Assembly: GCF_001625085.1 (NCBI RefSeq)
Contig: NZ_BDAW01000014.1
Location: 124,001 to 188,000, forward strand
Length of the DNA stretch: 64,000 bases
From: Nocardia acidivorans NBRC 108247
GTDB lineage: Bacteria; Actinomycetota; Actinomycetes; Mycobacteriales; Mycobacteriaceae
Direction of reading: 5' to 3'
Part shown: piece after piece, positions 56,078 to 63,379 of the stretch
Layout of the letters: every line of letters begins with the position of its first letter
Position numbering within the stretch: position 1 is the stretch's first letter
The notes under the pieces: model-generated
Seen by the model: only the letters and a program-made list of their open reading frames with translations
Database searches by the model: none
Told to the model about the DNA's origin: nothing
Program-made: the position numbers and the translations under genes

Positions 56078-57171
56078 GCTGCATCGGCTCCGAGCGATTT
56101 GCTGCGCTCCGTGGCCTGGGCACGGATCTCACTGCACAGGGTCGGGGGAAGGTCGGCGGAGTCCTTCCACACCGTCTGCAGGTCTTCGCGGCTCACGTCC
56201 TCGCGTTCGATGGTGGCCCGCAGTGCGGCGGCGCGCTGCTCGTCCTCCTCGGTGACCGGGCGGGCGGTTTTGCGGCCGACGATGACTCGGGCGCGGTCGG
56301 CCACCGAGGGGGCATCAGCCGCGGGCTGCTCGGGTGCGGTTTCCTGCTGCGGTTCGGGCTTGGGATCGTTGGCGACCAGCTGCATGTACTCGCGGGGTTT
56401 GGCGGTGGCGGGGTCGCATTTCAACACTTCGAAGATCAGCCATTCAAGAGTGAACGACGGTGCAGGGATGGGTTTGTCGACGCCGGGGCGTATACCGGCG
56501 TGGACGGACCGGACTCCTATCACGCGGGGCGCGGTGTCGCGGGACAGCCGTACCCAGGCCGACGCGTCGAATGCCAGGTTCTTGTGGCCTTCGACCTTGT
56601 ACTCCTTGGTGTTCGGGATGGGCTTTCCCTGGTTGTCCAGGGCCGCAACCTCTTTGCCGCGTGCGGTCGCGACGACGATGCCGGGGAATGTCATCAGCAG
56701 CCGCATCAGGCGGCCGTGCCGCTCGGCGGCGTCGTTCCACAGGTTCATGGCCGGTTTGATCTCGGCGTCCGGGTCGTCGCGCAGCAGCTTCTGTGCGTAT
56801 TTCGACCGGCGGGCGCGGTCGGAAACCATGTCCTTGAGCAATTCCCACTCGGCGGTCATGGAGTCGATCAGCAGGGCTACGGGCGCTTCGCCTGCCTCTG
56901 CCGCCTTGGTAGCGATGGCGTGCACTTCGGTGAGCTGGTCGTAGATGTCGCGGAAGGTGCCGTTGTGCTCGATGACCTCGTAGTCAGCTCCGGGGATCGC
57001 GGCGTATTCGTCGGCCGCGCCCTCGGCGAGGTCGAGCCAGAACGCTCGGCCGACGCGGTCACTCGCGGTCAGCTCGGCCATGGCCCAGGACTTTCCGGTC
57101 TTCTCGCCGCCCTCGATGAGAATGAACGGCCAAGGAGTTTTGCCAGTGGGCTTGCGGGTGCGGAGAGCCAT
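56074..57171 (-). CDS. Sak4-like RecA-fold ATPase
   Basis: 365 residues. Walker A GGEKTGKSW at 21-29, Walker B VALLIDSM near 100, and the RecA-core pattern of single-domain Sak4-type annealases (motif VVATARGKEV near 165). The C-terminal 140 residues are an acidic, Pro-rich linker and helical tail that may bind SSB. Paired with the exonuclease gene just upstream, the usual recombination pair: exonuclease resects, ATPase anneals. ATG inside the exonuclease 3' end's regulatory unit. Confidence 0.85.
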   Translation of the reverse strand: MALRTRKPTGKTPWPFILIEGGEKTGKSWAMAELTASDRVGRAFWLDLAEGAADEYAAIPGADYEVIEHNGTFRDIYDQLTEVHAIATKAAEAGEAPVALLIDSMTAEWELLKDMVSDRARRSKYAQKLLRDDPDAEIKPAMNLWNDAAERHGRLMRLLMTFPGIVVATARGKEVAALDNQGKPIPNTKEYKVEGHKNLAFDASAWVRLSRDTAPRVIGVRSVHAGIRPGVDKPIPAPSFTLEWLIFEVLKCDPATAKPREYMQLVANDPKPEPQQETAPEQPAADAPSVADRARVIVGRKTARPVTEEDEQRAAALRATIEREDVSREDLQTVWKDSADLPPTLCSEIRAQATERSKSLGADAA

Positions 57172-58100
57172 TAGTTGGTTCCTTTCGGGGTGGTGGCAGT
57201 GGCGGCTGCCCAGTCGATTGGTTTGCGGAATTTATAAAGGGCCACACCGTTTTTGGTGGGTTGTCGGGTGGCGACGGTCTGGGCGTTCTTGCCCTGTCCG
57301 ACGACCGCGCGGCGGGCGTTGCCCATGACGCGCAGCAGCTTGGATCGGGCCAGGTTGAGCGCTTCGTCTGCGGCTTCGAGTCCCAGGACGGCGGACTCGA
57401 ACTCGCGGGCGATTTCGACCGACACCTCCCAGTCCGTTTGGCGCTCGATTTCTCGGTGCGCGCGGCGGATGGCGTTGTAGGTTTCGCCGTGCCCGTCGAC
57501 CTCGGGCGGCTGGCCGTTCGGGTCCATGGCGCTGAGATACAGCTCATGGCAGTGGGCCTCGATGGCGGCTGCCAGCTCCGGGTCGTAGTGGATGACGTAC
57601 TCGGATTCGTCGTAGAACGGCCCCAAGCACACCACGTACGTCTTGCGGAGCCCTGACATGTGCATTTGCCACTGGACTTGCAGGAAGTATCCGAGGGGGA
57701 TCTCAGCGGAGCCGGGCGGTCCCCATTGGTAGTCGCCGCGTCCATCTGTCTTGGCCTCGACGCCATACGCTTCACCGGTCTGGTCGTTGACGGCGATATC
57801 GTCCGGGTTCGCGGCGGCCCACTCTTCCAGCCCTGGGCGGCTGAAGGTCTTTGTGCCGCACTGGCGTAGCTCGGGATGGCGACGGAAGAACCGGCGGAGA
57901 ATGACCTCCTCGAAGTCGTTTCCGCGCTCGGTGGCGTCGTTGCCGGGGTCGGGTTCGATTTCGCCTCGTAGGAGATGAAACTCCTTGGTAGGGGAGCTGA
58001 ACTTGGAGGCATTGAAGATTCCGGGGATCTTGGATGCGGTGATCTTGCGCGTCCATCGAGCGCTTCCGGGCTCTAGGGCCGCGACCTCGACGCCGATCAT
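57171..58100 (-). CDS. YqaJ-like viral exonuclease (PD-D/E-xK)
   Basis: 309 residues from the ATG at 58100, which overlaps the upstream stop (ATGA). Catalytic residues lie in PDDIAVNDQTG and YGVEAKTDG (the E-x-K of the nuclease) near residues 105-130, with GYFLQVQWQMHMSG after it as in lambda-exonuclease-like and YqaJ proteins. Makes 3' overhangs for recombination. The last 12 residues are encoded by a CCGCCA hairpin and Shine-Dalgarno box that belong to the next gene. Confidence 0.85.
   Translation of the reverse strand: MIGVEVAALEPGSARWTRKITASKIPGIFNASKFSSPTKEFHLLRGEIEPDPGNDATERGNDFEEVILRRFFRRHPELRQCGTKTFSRPGLEEWAAANPDDIAVNDQTGEAYGVEAKTDGRGDYQWGPPGSAEIPLGYFLQVQWQMHMSGLRKTYVVCLGPFYDESEYVIHYDPELAAAIEAHCHELYLSAMDPNGQPPEVDGHGETYNAIRRAHREIERQTDWEVSVEIAREFESAVLGLEAADEALNLARSKLLRVMGNARRAVVGQGKNAQTVATRQPTKNGVALYKFRKPIDWAAATATTPKGTN
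57195..57210 (-). promoter_or_regulatory. CCGCCA-loop hairpin, copy 17, inside a coding region
   Basis: Minus strand stem GGCAG/CTGCC, loop CCGCCA, followed by CCCCGAAAGGAACCA, within the last codons of the exonuclease gene and 23 bases upstream of the Sak4-like start at 57171. Confidence 0.8.
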
Positions 58101-58225
58101 CCGAGCAGCCCGACTCGGGCCAACCACATCAGGCCGAGGCACGTCACGGCGAGCACGGTGATCAGGGCGGCGATGACCAGATGGAAGATGCTGGCGGGCA
58201 ATGGGTCTCGGCCCCGGTCGCTCAT
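58097..58225 (-). CDS. Small membrane protein, 42 residues
   Basis: ATG at 58225 overlapping the upstream stop (ATGA) and stop TGA at 58097-58099 overlapping the exonuclease start. MSDRGRDPLPASIFHLV followed by one hydrophobic span (IAALITVLAVTCLGLMWLA). Both overlaps argue that it is translated. Function unknown. Confidence 0.7.
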   Translation of the reverse strand: MSDRGRDPLPASIFHLVIAALITVLAVTCLGLMWLARVGLLG

Positions 58226-58509
58226 GCTGCTACCGCTTTCGCAGCAAGCTGGGCATTGAGGATGTCGAGTTCGGCGAGCGCTTTCTTGATGGCGTCGACC
58301 GGCTCGGGGCCGTCGAAGATCATCCAGGAGACATCGTTGGCGGTGGAGACACCGCCTAGTTCGGCGTACTCAGCGGGCAGGTGCAGACTGATCTCGAATC
58401 CGAACGATCGGTTGGTCAGGGTCCACAGTGGCGCGCCGTTGACGATGTGCGGTGCACGGTCGTTGAGCTGGGCGATAGCCTCATTGAGAGTGATATGGTT
58501 GTTGTGCAT
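58222..58509 (-). CDS. Early protein, 95 residues, unknown
   Basis: ATG behind a long CCGCCA hairpin and CGAAAGGAACCAACCACC. MHNNHITLNEAIAQLNDRA, WTLTNRSFGFEISLHLPAEY and a C-terminal helix with ALAELDILNAQLA. No family recognised. First gene of the recombination operon in transcription order. Confidence 0.7.
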   Translation of the reverse strand: MHNNHITLNEAIAQLNDRAPHIVNGAPLWTLTNRSFGFEISLHLPAEYAELGGVSTANDVSWMIFDGPEPVDAIKKALAELDILNAQLAAKAVAA

Positions 58510-58538
58510 CTGGGTGGTTGGTTCCTTTCGGGTGCACC

Positions 58539-58574
58539 AGGCCGACGCAAACTCTCTGGCGGGAGAGCGTCGGC
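58539..58574 (-). promoter_or_regulatory. CCGCCA-loop hairpin, copy 18
   Basis: Minus strand outer stem GGCCGACGC/GCGTCGGCC and inner CTCTC/GAGAG around loop CCGCCA, with a small internal bulge (GTTT side). About 29 bases upstream of the ATG at 58509. Confidence 0.8.
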
Positions 58575-58612
58575 CGCTCCCGTTTCCGGGGGTGGTTTGA
58601 CTGGTGAGAGAC

Positions 58613-58843
58613 TCAGGCGCTCAGGGGTTCCCAGCGATTTGACTGGAGCCACTCATCGACATCTGCGGGGCGGATTCGCTTGGAACGGCCGTCGCCGCCC
58701 GGCGCGCAGGCGACGAGGTTGCCTGCGGAGATCTGCCGGTCGATGAACGGGTAACTGAACCCGGTGATGTCGGCGACTTCCTGAACGGTCAGGGCTAGGC
58801 GCTGATTCAGCGGGATAGAGGCGCGCTCGGCCTTCTTGGACAT
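58613..58843 (-). CDS. Excisionase-like (MerR-type) HTH protein
   Basis: 76 residues. TVQEVADITGFSYPFIDRQISAGNLVA, in parts TVQEVADITGFSYPF and RQISAGNLVACAPG, followed by SKRIRPADVDEWLQSN, is the winged helix of the excisionase and DNA-binding domain family. ATG behind a CCGCCA hairpin. Divergent from the XRE repressor gene at 59116, a common position for Cro- or Cox/Xis-type proteins; it may start the lytic pathway or direct excision. Confidence 0.85.
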   Translation of the reverse strand: MSKKAERASIPLNQRLALTVQEVADITGFSYPFIDRQISAGNLVACAPGGDGRSKRIRPADVDEWLQSNRWEPLSA

Positions 58844-58860
58844 CGGTGGTTCCCTTCGGG

Positions 58861-58878
58861 CGTGCGTGGCGGCGCACG
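58861..58878 (-). promoter_or_regulatory. CCGCCA-loop hairpin, copy 19
   Basis: Minus strand stem CGTGCG/CGCACG, loop CCGCCA, 17 bases upstream of the ATG at 58843, followed by CCCGAAGGGAACC. Confidence 0.8.
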
Positions 58879-58926
58879 ATGTGGCGTAAACGTCATCCGG
58901 TTTGTTGCGGCGACATGAAGATCATA

Positions 58927-58945
58927 TGCGCAGTGACTGCGTAGT
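58927..58945. promoter_or_regulatory. ACTnCGCA half-site pair (minus orientation)
   Basis: TGCGCAGT (58927) and TGCGTAGT (58938), 11 bp apart, the reverse complement of the pair at 45516. Confidence 0.65.
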
Positions 58946-59009
58946 GCAAGCCCGTAAAATCAGGGATGACGTAAACAGGGCTGGTCAGATTGCTGATTTG
59001 ATCCAGACC

Positions 59010-59031
59010 TGCGTACTATTACGTGCGCAGT
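59010..59031. promoter_or_regulatory. ACTnCGCA half-site pair, wider spacing
   Basis: TGCGTACT (59010) and TGCGCAGT (59024), 14 bp apart. Confidence 0.5.
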
Positions 59032-59059
59032 GGCCTAATTGATCGTTAGTTTTGCCCTT

Positions 59060-59097
59060 ACTTCGCACTATTCGTCTTTACTTCGCACTACTACGCA
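59060..59097. promoter_or_regulatory. ACTnCGCA triple site before the XRE gene
   Basis: ACTTCGCA at 59060 and 59080 and ACTACGCA at 59090 (10 bp after the second), ending 18 bases before the ATG at 59116. Probable autoregulatory operators. Confidence 0.65.
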
Positions 59098-59115
59098 AGC
59101 CAGACTGTAGGGACT

Positions 59116-59493
59116 ATGAAGCAATGGGAGTTCGGCCGACTGTTGCAGACGGCGCGTGAAACCGCCGGCCTGTCCAAACGCGAAGCGGCCAAACGGGCGG
59201 GGATCAGCGAAAGCAGGTGGCGACAGCTCGAAGCCGGATACGAGCTGATCCGCAAGCAGACCTTTCCGGTCAAGACGACGCCGGAGACGGTCGCTCAGGT
59301 CGCGGCGAGCGTCGGTGCCTCCAGAGATGAGCTGCTGGAAGCGGCCGGATTCGACCCTGCAATGGTCGATATCCCGGATGCCGTGATCGTCAAGCCGGTC
59401 GATGTCGCAGGACTGACCACGGACAACGTGGAGAAGGTTCGCGCCTTCGTCGCCTTCCTCAAGTCTCAGCAGGAAGGCGACGCGAGCGAATAG
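59116..59493 (+). CDS. XRE-family regulator, candidate immunity repressor
   Basis: 125 residues. Residues 5-55 are a Cro/C1-type helix-turn-helix (LSKREAAKRAGISESRWRQLE in register). The C-terminal half (about 75-115) is a helical dimerisation region with no peptidase or sensor domain. It is divergent from the excisionase-like gene with operator-like half-sites between them, the classic place of the main lysogenic switch. Weak Shine-Dalgarno. That this protein binds the ACTnCGCA sites is inferred. Confidence 0.8.
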   Translation: MKQWEFGRLLQTARETAGLSKREAAKRAGISESRWRQLEAGYELIRKQTFPVKTTPETVAQVAASVGASRDELLEAAGFDPAMVDIPDAVIVKPVDVAGLTTDNVEKVRAFVAFLKSQQEGDASE

Positions 59494-59533
59494 CCGCGGA
59501 GGCCCCGACGCCCCGAGCGCCGGGCTCCCCGCG

Positions 59534-60301
59534 TCACGCAGCTACCGCACCGCCCTGGTCGACGGCGGGGAGCAGGGTGTAGATCATCCAGTCGCGACGG
59601 CCTGGATACGAGTGCTGTCCGACCTGGATCGAATAGGCGAGGATGTCCGCGCCAGGGAACGGCCGGACCCGCACCTGCGTGATCGGCTTGCGGGGCTCGG
59701 AGATGCCGGTCGCCCACATCTTGTCGAAGTGGGGATTGGCGGCCGAGCACTTCGCGCGGATCTGCTCAATTCGGGCTGCTGGCATCGCACTCGGCCCGAG
59801 CCAGTGCAGGGCGAACGCAAACGCGTGCGCGATCGGCTCCCAATCCACCAGGACCCGTTGCGCCACCGGGTTGATGAACAGCCACTCGATGAGGTTCGTA
59901 TTGCTGTGCGCGCCGGGAAGAATGCGTGACCAGTGCGCCGTGGTTCCGACGATATCCCCCGACGGAAAGTACAGATACGCGGCCGGGGTGTTGATGACCT
60001 CCAGATACGCGTGATCCTGTGGGGTGAGGGGGCGCTTCGACGGCCCGTATAGCCGACCGAGGAGGCCGGGATACAGCCCGTTGATCAGCAGTTCCCGGTA
60101 GCTGTGTGCGACTCCGAGGGCGTCGAGCAGTTCGGTCAGGTAGTCGAGTGCCGGGGCGCGCGTTCCGTTCTCGACCTTCTCCAGCGCCGATAGAGACTTG
60201 GTTGTGCGTTCCACTAGTTGCGGCCGACTCAGGCCCCGGTTCTCCCTGGCGCTCTTGATGTACTGGCCAAGTCGGGCTGCGCTGTTCTCGGCAGGTTTCA
60301 T
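59534..60301 (-). CDS. XRE regulator with MmyB-like ligand domain
   Basis: 255 residues from the ATG with GGAAGGC upstream. HTH at about 12-60 (GLSRPQLVERTTKSLSALEKVENG, in part: LSRPQLVERTTKSLSALEK). Residues 95-245 match the MmyB-like sensor domain common in actinobacterial regulators (TPQDHAYLEVINTPAAYLYF, NLIEWLFINP, in parts). A palindrome CCGCAC-ttttg-GTGCGG at 60332-60348 upstream is a possible operator. Converges on the XRE gene at 59493. Confidence 0.82.
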   Translation of the reverse strand: MKPAENSAARLGQYIKSARENRGLSRPQLVERTTKSLSALEKVENGTRAPALDYLTELLDALGVAHSYRELLINGLYPGLLGRLYGPSKRPLTPQDHAYLEVINTPAAYLYFPSGDIVGTTAHWSRILPGAHSNTNLIEWLFINPVAQRVLVDWEPIAHAFAFALHWLGPSAMPAARIEQIRAKCSAANPHFDKMWATGISEPRKPITQVRVRPFPGADILAYSIQVGQHSYPGRRDWMIYTLLPAVDQGGAVAA

Positions 60302-60582
60302 GACTAGCCTTCCGGGGTACTCATAATCCCGCACTTTTGGTGCGGACTCCATTGACGAATGCCCTGGCCTGCCGGAACCTATGACATACGGTCACCGTGC
60401 ACCAGCTATCACAGAGCGAAACGCACTGTCACCGCCGATCATGAGAACGCGGTAGACCTCGTCGGGGAAGTCCACCAGGGCGCGACACGTGCTCGCGGCT
60501 CGCATGATCGAACCTGTCCCATTCGGATCGACGCCGCAGCGCTGGTCGCCTGACCAATTTTGCAGCACTGGAGGATTACCCC
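60302..60582. other. Divergent promoter region
   Basis: 281 bases between the MmyB-like regulator and the ImmA-like gene. Contains the palindrome CCGCACTTTTGGTGCGG (60332-60348). No further coding or RNA feature seen. Confidence 0.45.
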
Positions 60583-61242
60583 GTGCATGTGGGGGCTCTA
60601 TTCGCGGAATACCATCATCTCGTACGCCTGCATCTACCTGGATTAATAGCTGGAAGGCATGATCTTCCGGTGGGGCGCTCCTGGTATATCAAGGAAGACC
60701 ATACGATCCTCATAGACTCCAAGCTGCCCCCCGAACAACAGCAGTTCCAAGCCATCCACATGCTTGCGCACGTCCACCTGGGCCATGGCCCGGACACACC
60801 CGATCTCGCACAGCAAGAGCACGACGCCACCGGGTTGGCGACCGAGTGGTTTCTGCCGCCCGCGAAGCTCGCCCGGCTCCTGGGTACCGTTTCTACCAAT
60901 GCGGCGCAAATCGCAAGCTACCTTGGTTTGAGTGTCTGGTTACTGGCCGCCGCCTTGTCCGCTGTCCCGCGCGAATACTGGCAGCAGGTGCGGGCTCTCA
61001 CGGGCCTTCGTCTCAATTGGCCGGACATCACGCCACAGGCGATTCCGCAGTGCGTCCTGCTCGACGCCTTACCGGCGGGGATAGGCGCGCCGCCGGATCC
61101 ACTGGCTCATCCACGGGGCTTCACTCCGCCGAGGATGGGCCAGCCCGCGAGCGGCCCACCCTCGCTGGAGATCAGGCGGACTGGAACACGGCGAACCTCC
61201 AGTCGCCCGGAACAGGGGCCTGCTGCACCGGCTGTGGCTTGA
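60583..61242 (+). CDS. ImmA/IrrE-like protein with altered zinc motif
   Basis: 219 residues from a GTG with GGAGG eight bases upstream. FQAIHMLAHVHLGHGPD aligns with the family motif around HEXXH, but Glu is replaced by Met (HMLAH). QEHDATGLATEWFLPPA follows as the conserved ligand helix. In ImmA systems the protease cuts the repressor to induce the phage; loss of the Glu suggests no catalysis. C-terminal 70 residues are Pro/Arg-rich, and its last 71 bases overlap the convergent integrase gene. Confidence 0.75.
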   Translation: MHVGALFAEYHHLVRLHLPGLIAGRHDLPVGRSWYIKEDHTILIDSKLPPEQQQFQAIHMLAHVHLGHGPDTPDLAQQEHDATGLATEWFLPPAKLARLLGTVSTNAAQIASYLGLSVWLLAAALSAVPREYWQQVRALTGLRLNWPDITPQAIPQCVLLDALPAGIGAPPDPLAHPRGFTPPRMGQPASGPPSLEIRRTGTRRTSSRPEQGPAAPAVA

Positions 61243-62677
61243 TGTGTACCTCGTATTTGCCCTGGTCGGCGTGGTCGTCGTCGAGATCGCCATCTTCGAA
61301 CTCGGCGTCGACTACGTCGGCCGGTGCCGCTTCCAGGGCGGGGCGTTCGCCCTCCCAGACGTCGATCACCTCGGCGTCGATCAGGTCGTCCAGCCTCGAC
61401 AGACCGGCGCGCTTCATGCCGATGTCGGCGTGGGCGTACCCGCGCTGCACAGCTGCGGAACTGTGGCCCATGATCGCCATGCGCACATCCTCCGGCACGC
61501 CCGCCTCCAGCAGCAGTGTGGCCGTGGTGTGCCGGGCCGAGTGCAGCACGACGTCCGGCGCGCCAGCACGGTGCAGCGCCTCCGCCCATAGCTTCTCGTC
61601 GAGATTCGGGCGCATGGGCGTGCCGGGCTTCACGAGCTTCTGCCCTGGAGGGGCGACGAACAGGAGTCCCCAGGGGTTCGGTGCCATCGCCTTGACGTGG
61701 GCGCGGAGGAGGAGCAGCAGTGGTTCCGGGATCGGCGTCATCCGTCGAGACTTGCTCGTTTTCGGCCTCACCAGGCACATCGCCTTGTAGAGGGGACGGA
61801 TCTCGAATCCTGCCGGAATGTCGTATGCCTCCAGCGGGTACACGTCGCCAGTCCAGCGTTTCCCGTCCGGCCTGCGGTTGAGCGGGACGCCTTGCAGTGC
61901 CCAGGAGAGGTCGAACTTGCCTTCTTCGAGATCGAGTGCGTCCAGAGTCAGGCCGAGGCATTCGCCCTGCCGGACGCCGGTCAGCAGCGCCATGGCCCAG
62001 CGCACTGCGAGCGGGTCGCGGGCTTCGACGGACGTGCGGATCACTGCGCGCGCAGTGTCGGATAGTAGAGCCTTGCGTGGTTTCTGCTGGCGACCGTGGC
62101 CGGTGGGGAGCGCCTTCTGTGCGCCGGTGTCCTGACTGTCGGACTTCGGCTTCGGCTTGGTGACGAGGGTGAGCACATTCTTCGTGAGGCCGAACTTCTG
62201 TTCCTTGATCGCGTCCTTGATGGCCTTGTTGAGGTTGTTGTAGGCGATCTCGGCTGTCCGCAGCGATCGGCCGGACTTCAGGATCTCCTTGATCATGAAG
62301 CGGATGTGCTGGGGTTCCAGGTCATGCAGCTTGTGCCGTCCGACGTGCGGAGTGATGTTGCAGCTGATCGACGATCGCAGATTGCGCCAGACGAGCGGGC
62401 GCAGCAGGGGCTTCTGGATCTCGTCCAGCCAGTACTGCAACCACTCTTCGACGGTCGTCGAGTCCTTCCGCAGGACTTCGCCCTGCTCCAGCTTGAGCAG
62501 AGTCTGACGGCGGAGCTTGACGACCTCGGCCTTGGACTTGCGCCGGATGACGATCCGGTCGGGCGAGCCGTCGGGCTTGACGCCGATTTCCATGTACCAG
62601 GCGTAGACCGTGCTGACTTTGCCGTTGCGGCTCGTTCGGGTCTCAGTACGGATCTTTCCTTCGCCGCGCGTCGACAT
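61172..62677 (-). CDS. int: Tyrosine site-specific integrase
   Basis: 501 residues from the ATG behind CGAAAGGAACCAACGA. Arm-binding region 10-60, core-binding SAM-like domain about 70-170, catalytic domain from 200 with all residues present: Arg236 (TGVRQGE), Lys306 or 309, His379 and Arg382 (HSARHTTA), His405 (GHSS), Tyr414 (QRGYAHAD). The last 75 residues are acidic and extend past the usual end. Lies next to attR, opposite to integration target, and expressed leftward. Confidence 0.95.
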   Translation of the reverse strand: MSTRGEGKIRTETRTSRNGKVSTVYAWYMEIGVKPDGSPDRIVIRRKSKAEVVKLRRQTLLKLEQGEVLRKDSTTVEEWLQYWLDEIQKPLLRPLVWRNLRSSISCNITPHVGRHKLHDLEPQHIRFMIKEILKSGRSLRTAEIAYNNLNKAIKDAIKEQKFGLTKNVLTLVTKPKPKSDSQDTGAQKALPTGHGRQQKPRKALLSDTARAVIRTSVEARDPLAVRWAMALLTGVRQGECLGLTLDALDLEEGKFDLSWALQGVPLNRRPDGKRWTGDVYPLEAYDIPAGFEIRPLYKAMCLVRPKTSKSRRMTPIPEPLLLLLRAHVKAMAPNPWGLLFVAPPGQKLVKPGTPMRPNLDEKLWAEALHRAGAPDVVLHSARHTTATLLLEAGVPEDVRMAIMGHSSAAVQRGYAHADIGMKRAGLSRLDDLIDAEVIDVWEGERPALEAAPADVVDAEFEDGDLDDDHADQGKYEVHIKPQPVQQAPVPGDWRFAVFQSA

Positions 62678-62705
62678 TCGTTGGTTCCTTTCGGCTCCCA
62701 GCCGA

Positions 62706-62721
62706 TGAGGTGGCGGCCTCA
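62706..62721 (-). promoter_or_regulatory. CCGCCA-loop hairpin, copy 20
   Basis: Minus strand stem TGAGG/CCTCA, loop CCGCCA, 28 bases upstream of the integrase ATG. A second small hairpin CGGCT/AGCCG lies between it and the Shine-Dalgarno box. Confidence 0.75.
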
Positions 62722-62800
62722 AAGAGTGGGGTGTGGGGGTGAGGGTGTGGGTGATGCACGCGGAATAATCCCGGATAACGAGGTATGACGTGAAACCGTT

Positions 62801-62833
62801 CTACCTGGGTTTTTGCGGCAAACTCACAGGTAG
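62801..62833. promoter_or_regulatory. Inverted repeat near attR, candidate integrase arm site
   Basis: CTACCTG at 62801-62807 and CAGGTAG at 62827-62833, between the integrase gene and the 138-bp repeat. Could bind the integrase arm domain or end a transcript; undecided. Confidence 0.35.
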
Positions 62834-62852
62834 AAATGTACACACCGTCAGA

Positions 62853-62990
62853 CTTCCAAGCTGATAGCGCGGGTTCGATTCCCGTCACCCGCTCCAACCC
62901 CGTTGGGGGTCGATTCGGGGTGTAGCGCAGCTTGGTAGCGTACCCGCTTTGGGAGCGGGCGGTCGCAGGTTCAAATCCTGTCACCCCGAC
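62853..62990 (+). repeat. attR, 138-bp direct repeat
   Basis: Identical to 3100-3237. Its left neighbour is phage DNA, which replaces the 5' half of tRNA-Gly; only a partial anticodon stem (TCAG) is kept by chance or by attP homology, so there is no functional tRNA-Gly here. Confidence 0.95.
62916..62989 (+). tRNA. tRNA-Pro (anticodon TGG), right copy
   Basis: Same sequence as 3163-3236 through the discriminator A, but followed by CG rather than CCA. Complete cloverleaf, so probably functional with CCA added by enzyme. Its promoter must come from phage or the integrated junction. Confidence 0.9.
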
Positions 62991-63379
62991 GTGTTGGTTG
63001 AGACACAGATATGCCCCTGACCTGTTCTTATGGTCAGGGGCATATCGTTTGATGGGACTGGCATCAACCCATCCAGATTCGTGCCGGACGCCATATGCGC
63101 AGCGATCGTTTTCGCCCTTCCGGCTGTGTCTGTTCTCACTGCCATCCAGGCGGACGAACCATCCGGTCTATCCAGGCGCGTGCGCGGTCCCAGGGCAGTC
63201 CAGCACCCGCCGTCGCGGGGAGTCCGGATCGTTGAACGCGTTTTCGATGATCACGTTGTGCCTCTACAGGTTTCGATGATGAAACCCCCGGCGCGCGGTT
63301 GCGTTCGGGGGCCGAGGGTTTCTGCGGAAGTGCAGAAGGTGCCATTCACCTTCGTTCGGTGTCGTGCGGCGTCTAGGCA
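62991..63379. other. Right flank intergenic region
   Basis: 389 bases with the tRNA terminator (63008-63050) and a second stem GAAACCC/GGGTTTC at 63281-63322 that may end the leftward genes coming from 64000. I see no gene. Confidence 0.6.
63008..63050 (+). terminator. Terminator after tRNA-Pro in the chromosome
   Basis: Perfect 14-bp stem GATATGCCCCTGAC/GTCAGGGGCATATC with an 11-base loop, followed by GTTT. Probably the original host terminator of the tRNA transcript. Confidence 0.75.

Larger units (their letters stand above)
58844..59115. promoter_or_regulatory. Divergent switch region
   Basis: 272 bases between the leftward excisionase-like gene and the rightward XRE gene. Holds one CCGCCA hairpin (58861) and three groups of ACTnCGCA half-sites (58927, 59010, 59060). 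Two TTACTTCGCACTA repeats 20 bp apart at 59058 and 59078 are the clearest direct repeats. Probably the lysis/lysogeny control region. Confidence 0.7.

Noticed and set aside
4180..62721. CRISPR array for the repeated CCGCCA elements
   Set aside because: Copies are scattered, not regularly spaced, and differ in their stems; each precedes a gene start.
62842..62905. Second tRNA-Gly at the right end
   Set aside because: Only the 3' half is present; the acceptor 5' strand and D arm are replaced by phage sequence that does not pair.
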